From Lachnospiraceae bacterium (GTDB lineage Bacteria > Bacillota > Clostridia > Lachnospirales > Lachnospiraceae), in the NCBI GenBank assembly GCA_022510685.1, contig JAFLTA010000002.1, forward strand, positions 82,119 to 117,697: a stretch of 35,579 nucleotides of DNA, in the 5' to 3' direction. The notes under the pieces are model-generated. The model made no database searches, was not told the DNA's origin, and worked only from the letters and a program-made list of their open reading frames with translations. This document shows, one piece after another, positions 33,765 to 35,579 of the stretch (the first letter of the stretch is position 1; each line of letters starts with the position of its first letter). Position numbers and translations under genes: made by a program.

Positions 33765-34625
33765 ATGAAAAGAAACCGTGATGTCTCTTATAGGAGGCAC
33801 TATCAGCCGGAAGTGGAACGAAAAAAGCGTCTGGTACGTAATCTGTGTCTGTTGGGGGTCATTGTTTTACTATTGGCTTGTTTATTTTTGTTCTCTCAAT
33901 TGGCTTACATGAATACCCATTATCTGCTTGTGAGTGTATTTGTTCTCGCTGGAGGGCTTTTGCCTGTATTTGTCAGTTTTGAACAGAGGAGACCTCAGGC
34001 ACGGGAAGTGGTTCTGTTGGCAGTGATGACTGCTCTGTGCGTGGGTGTGAATGTACTTTGCAGTCACACCATACCCCTTCATGCAGGAACCATGCTTGTC
34101 ATTTTGACCGGAATTGCACTGGGGCCGGAGGCGGGATTTCTCGTGGGAGCTTTGGGGCGTCTGGTTTGTAATTTCTTTGACGGACAGGGTCCATGGACAC
34201 CGTGGCAAATGTTGACGTGGGGGCTGCTGGGGCTGTTGGCAGGACTTGTGTTTTATAGAGGAGGCAGTCGAAGGAAAAGGATAGATGGGAATGGGGTGTT
34301 TGGCAGAAACCCTAATTCGGATGGGAAGGAGAAGAAGAGTATTTCTTTGCGGGAAAGTATTTTATGTATGACCGTATTTACTTTTTTAAGTGTATTTATC
34401 ATTTATGGAGGTGTGATGAATTTAGCAGCGTGGCTTATGAGTCATGCCATGAGTCCTACGGATACACCGTTGACCTTGGAAGAACTGCTTGTAATTTATG
34501 TGACAGGTGCTCCCTATGATATACTTCATGGGGCAGGAGCGGCAATCTGCATGTTTTTGTTTGGGGATATCCTTCTACAGAAAATAAGACGGGTACAAAT
34601 CAAATTTGGTATCTATATTGGCTAA
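33765..34625 (+). CDS. ECF transporter substrate-binding S component
   Basis: Integral membrane protein that would bind the vitamin-like or other substrate of the ECF transporter. 286 residues: a basic cytoplasmic N-terminus (1-25), then hydrophobic segments at about 27-47, 53-71, 85-105, 108-130, 145-165, 205-230 and 255-275. GIALGPEAGFLVGALGRL and NFFDGQGPWTPWQML are characteristic of S components. AGGAG at 33753-33757 supports ATG 33765 over the in-frame ATG 33759. A charged insertion sits between segments at about 165-200. Its stop overlaps the convergent ZIP gene stop. The substrate is not known. I see no cobalamin, TPP, FMN or other riboswitch ahead of the cassette. Confidence 0.85.
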   Translation: MKRNRDVSYRRHYQPEVERKKRLVRNLCLLGVIVLLLACLFLFSQLAYMNTHYLLVSVFVLAGGLLPVFVSFEQRRPQAREVVLLAVMTALCVGVNVLCSHTIPLHAGTMLVILTGIALGPEAGFLVGALGRLVCNFFDGQGPWTPWQMLTWGLLGLLAGLVFYRGGSRRKRIDGNGVFGRNPNSDGKEKKSISLRESILCMTVFTFLSVFIIYGGVMNLAAWLMSHAMSPTDTPLTLEELLVIYVTGAPYDILHGAGAAICMFLFGDILLQKIRRVQIKFGIYIG

Positions 34626-35407
34626 CCCAATGCCACATCCAACACCATCATCAGTACAAACCCTGCTGCTACACCGATAGTCGCAATATTTGTCTGATTA
34701 CCTGACTGGGATTCCGGAATCAACTCCTCTACCACTACATATATCATTGCTCCGGCAGCAAACGCCAGCAGATACGGCAAAACCGGCAGAATTGTCCGAG
34801 TTAGTAATATCGTAACAAGTGCTGCCACCGGCTCAGTCACTCCGGATAGAAACGCATATCCAAATGCTTTTTTCTTTGTTGCGCCTGCACCGTGTAAGGG
34901 CATGGAAATAATTGCTCCTTCCGGTATATTTTGAATTGCAATGCCAACTGCCAGCACAAACGCTCCGGCAAAACTGATTCCTGTATTGCCCATCATTGCC
35001 CCGGCAAAACTTACTCCCACTGCCATTCCCTCCGGTATATTGTGTAAAGTTACCGCAAATACCAACATGGCAATTTTACTTCTGCTGGTTTTAACTCTCT
35101 TTGCCTGATCATCACTAACTTTATCAATATGTAGATGGCGTATCACGCTGTCTAATAAGAGTAAAAAAGACATTCCCAGCAGAAATCCCACTGTAGCAGG
35201 AACCCACGGGATTTTTCCCTGTTCTGTAGATAAATCTATAGCAGGAATCAGCAGCGACCATACAGAGGCAGCAATCATAACTCCTGCCGCAAAGCCAAGC
35301 AACAGCTTTTCCAATTGGCGTAGTATTTCTTTTTTTATCAGGAATACCATGGCGGCTCCCACAGTGGTTCCCAGCAGAGGAGTTATAATTCCTGTAAATA
35401 GCTGCAT
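34622..35407 (-). CDS. ZIP-family divalent metal transporter (ZupT/GufA-like)
   Basis: Membrane transporter for Zn2+ or other divalent metals into the cytoplasm. 261 residues and about eight helices. The metal-binding motifs are HNIPEGMAVGV (His122, Asn123, Glu126) in helix IV and QNIPEGAIISMPLH (Asn160, Glu163, His172) in helix V. ATG 35407 is preferred over the GTG at 35410 because GAAAGAAG is better spaced for it. The stop codon (TAG) shares bases with the TAA of the S component in the four-base CTAA at 34622-34625, and no terminator hairpin is seen between them. Confidence 0.92.
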   Translation of the reverse strand: MQLFTGIITPLLGTTVGAAMVFLIKKEILRQLEKLLLGFAAGVMIAASVWSLLIPAIDLSTEQGKIPWVPATVGFLLGMSFLLLLDSVIRHLHIDKVSDDQAKRVKTSRSKIAMLVFAVTLHNIPEGMAVGVSFAGAMMGNTGISFAGAFVLAVGIAIQNIPEGAIISMPLHGAGATKKKAFGYAFLSGVTEPVAALVTILLTRTILPVLPYLLAFAAGAMIYVVVEELIPESQSGNQTNIATIGVAAGFVLMMVLDVALG

Positions 35408-35482
35408 CACATACTTCTTTCCAAAAGTCTCTTATAATTATTCTATGCAGATATGATAGAGTGGTGCATATTAAGGATGGGG

Positions 35483-35510
35483 TGGACAAAAAAAATTAGC
35501 ATGATATAAT
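35483..35510 (+). promoter_or_regulatory. Promoter reading out of the window
   Basis: TGGACA (35483-35488), 16 bases, TATAAT (35505-35510), again with extended -10 TGATATAAT. It shares ATGATATAATAAACGC (35501-35516) with the promoter at 24697-24712. Transcription would start near 35517 and continue beyond the right edge. Confidence 0.7.
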
Positions 35511-35516
35511 AAACGC

Positions 35517-35579
35517 AAAAGCAACGTTTATCTTGTGAGAACTTCGTTCTCAATATGCGCAGAAACCTTGCGCAGTGTA
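35517..35579 (+). other. Hairpin-rich leader of a transcript leaving the window
   Basis: TGAGAAC (35536-35542) and GTTCTCA (35546-35552) form a 7-bp hairpin with a TTC loop. TGCGCA at 35556-35561 and 35569-35574 can pair across a 7-base loop. The last bases include GCGCAGTGT, which also occurs in the loop of the palindrome at 24711-24719. The sequence is cut off, so its role cannot be told. Confidence 0.45.

Overview
The window reads as chromosomal DNA of an anaerobic, low-to-moderate-GC Firmicute of the class Clostridia, most likely a Lachnospiraceae gut bacterium. The reasons are a T-box leader upstream of thrS, strong GGAGG ribosome binding sites, a complete rnfCDGEAB operon in the clostridial order, CDP-polyol/teichoic-type polymer genes and several LTA-style surface glycosylation genes. 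The family assignment is inferred from gene content; no rRNA, tRNA or other taxonomic marker is present. There is no CRISPR array, prophage or intact insertion sequence.

Layout. Positions 1-483 hold a terminator, a consensus promoter and a T-box leader for threonyl-tRNA synthetase (thrS, 484-2469). Three dTDP-rhamnose genes follow (rfbA, rfbB, rfbD) without rfbC. A 285-base gap with a consensus promoter precedes the six-gene Rnf ferredoxin:NAD+ oxidoreductase operon (5804-11094), which ends in a strong terminator. Next come a MATE efflux protein and a promoter driving a CDP-glycerol-phosphotransferase-like polymerase, an IspD/TarI-like cytidylyltransferase, an extended SDR epimerase/dehydratase and leuC-leuD (12637-18226). 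A 1214-residue secreted 5'-nucleotidase-like surface protein ends at a perfect 19-bp stem terminator. After about 410 noncoding bases there is a solitary Rpn/PD-(D/E)XK protein, convergent with an acyltransferase-3 gene.

From 24861 to 34625 all genes lie on one strand with gaps of less than 50 bases. The first three (YfhO-like, GT2 polyprenyl-phosphate glycosyltransferase, GtcA-like flippase) form a three-component extracellular glycosylation system. A small SAM methyltransferase follows. The run ends with a membrane-anchored DUF4430 (transcobalamin-C-like) protein and a complete ECF transporter: EcfT, a fused double ATPase and an S component. A ZIP metal transporter converges on the end. The last 170 bases hold another promoter and a hairpin-rich leader for something beyond the window.

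How the genes work together. Much of the window concerns the cell surface: rhamnose donor synthesis, a CDP-activated polyol/sugar plus a polymerase, an acyltransferase, extracellular glycosylation and a secreted nucleotidase. Rnf supplies ion gradient and redox balance. The most interesting candidates for new biology are the DUF4430-ECF uptake cassette, the CDP-transferase/SDR/polymerase cassette, and short dispersed non-coding elements (a leader shared by rnfD and leuC, and a palindromic TGATATAAT promoter element that recurs at the window end).
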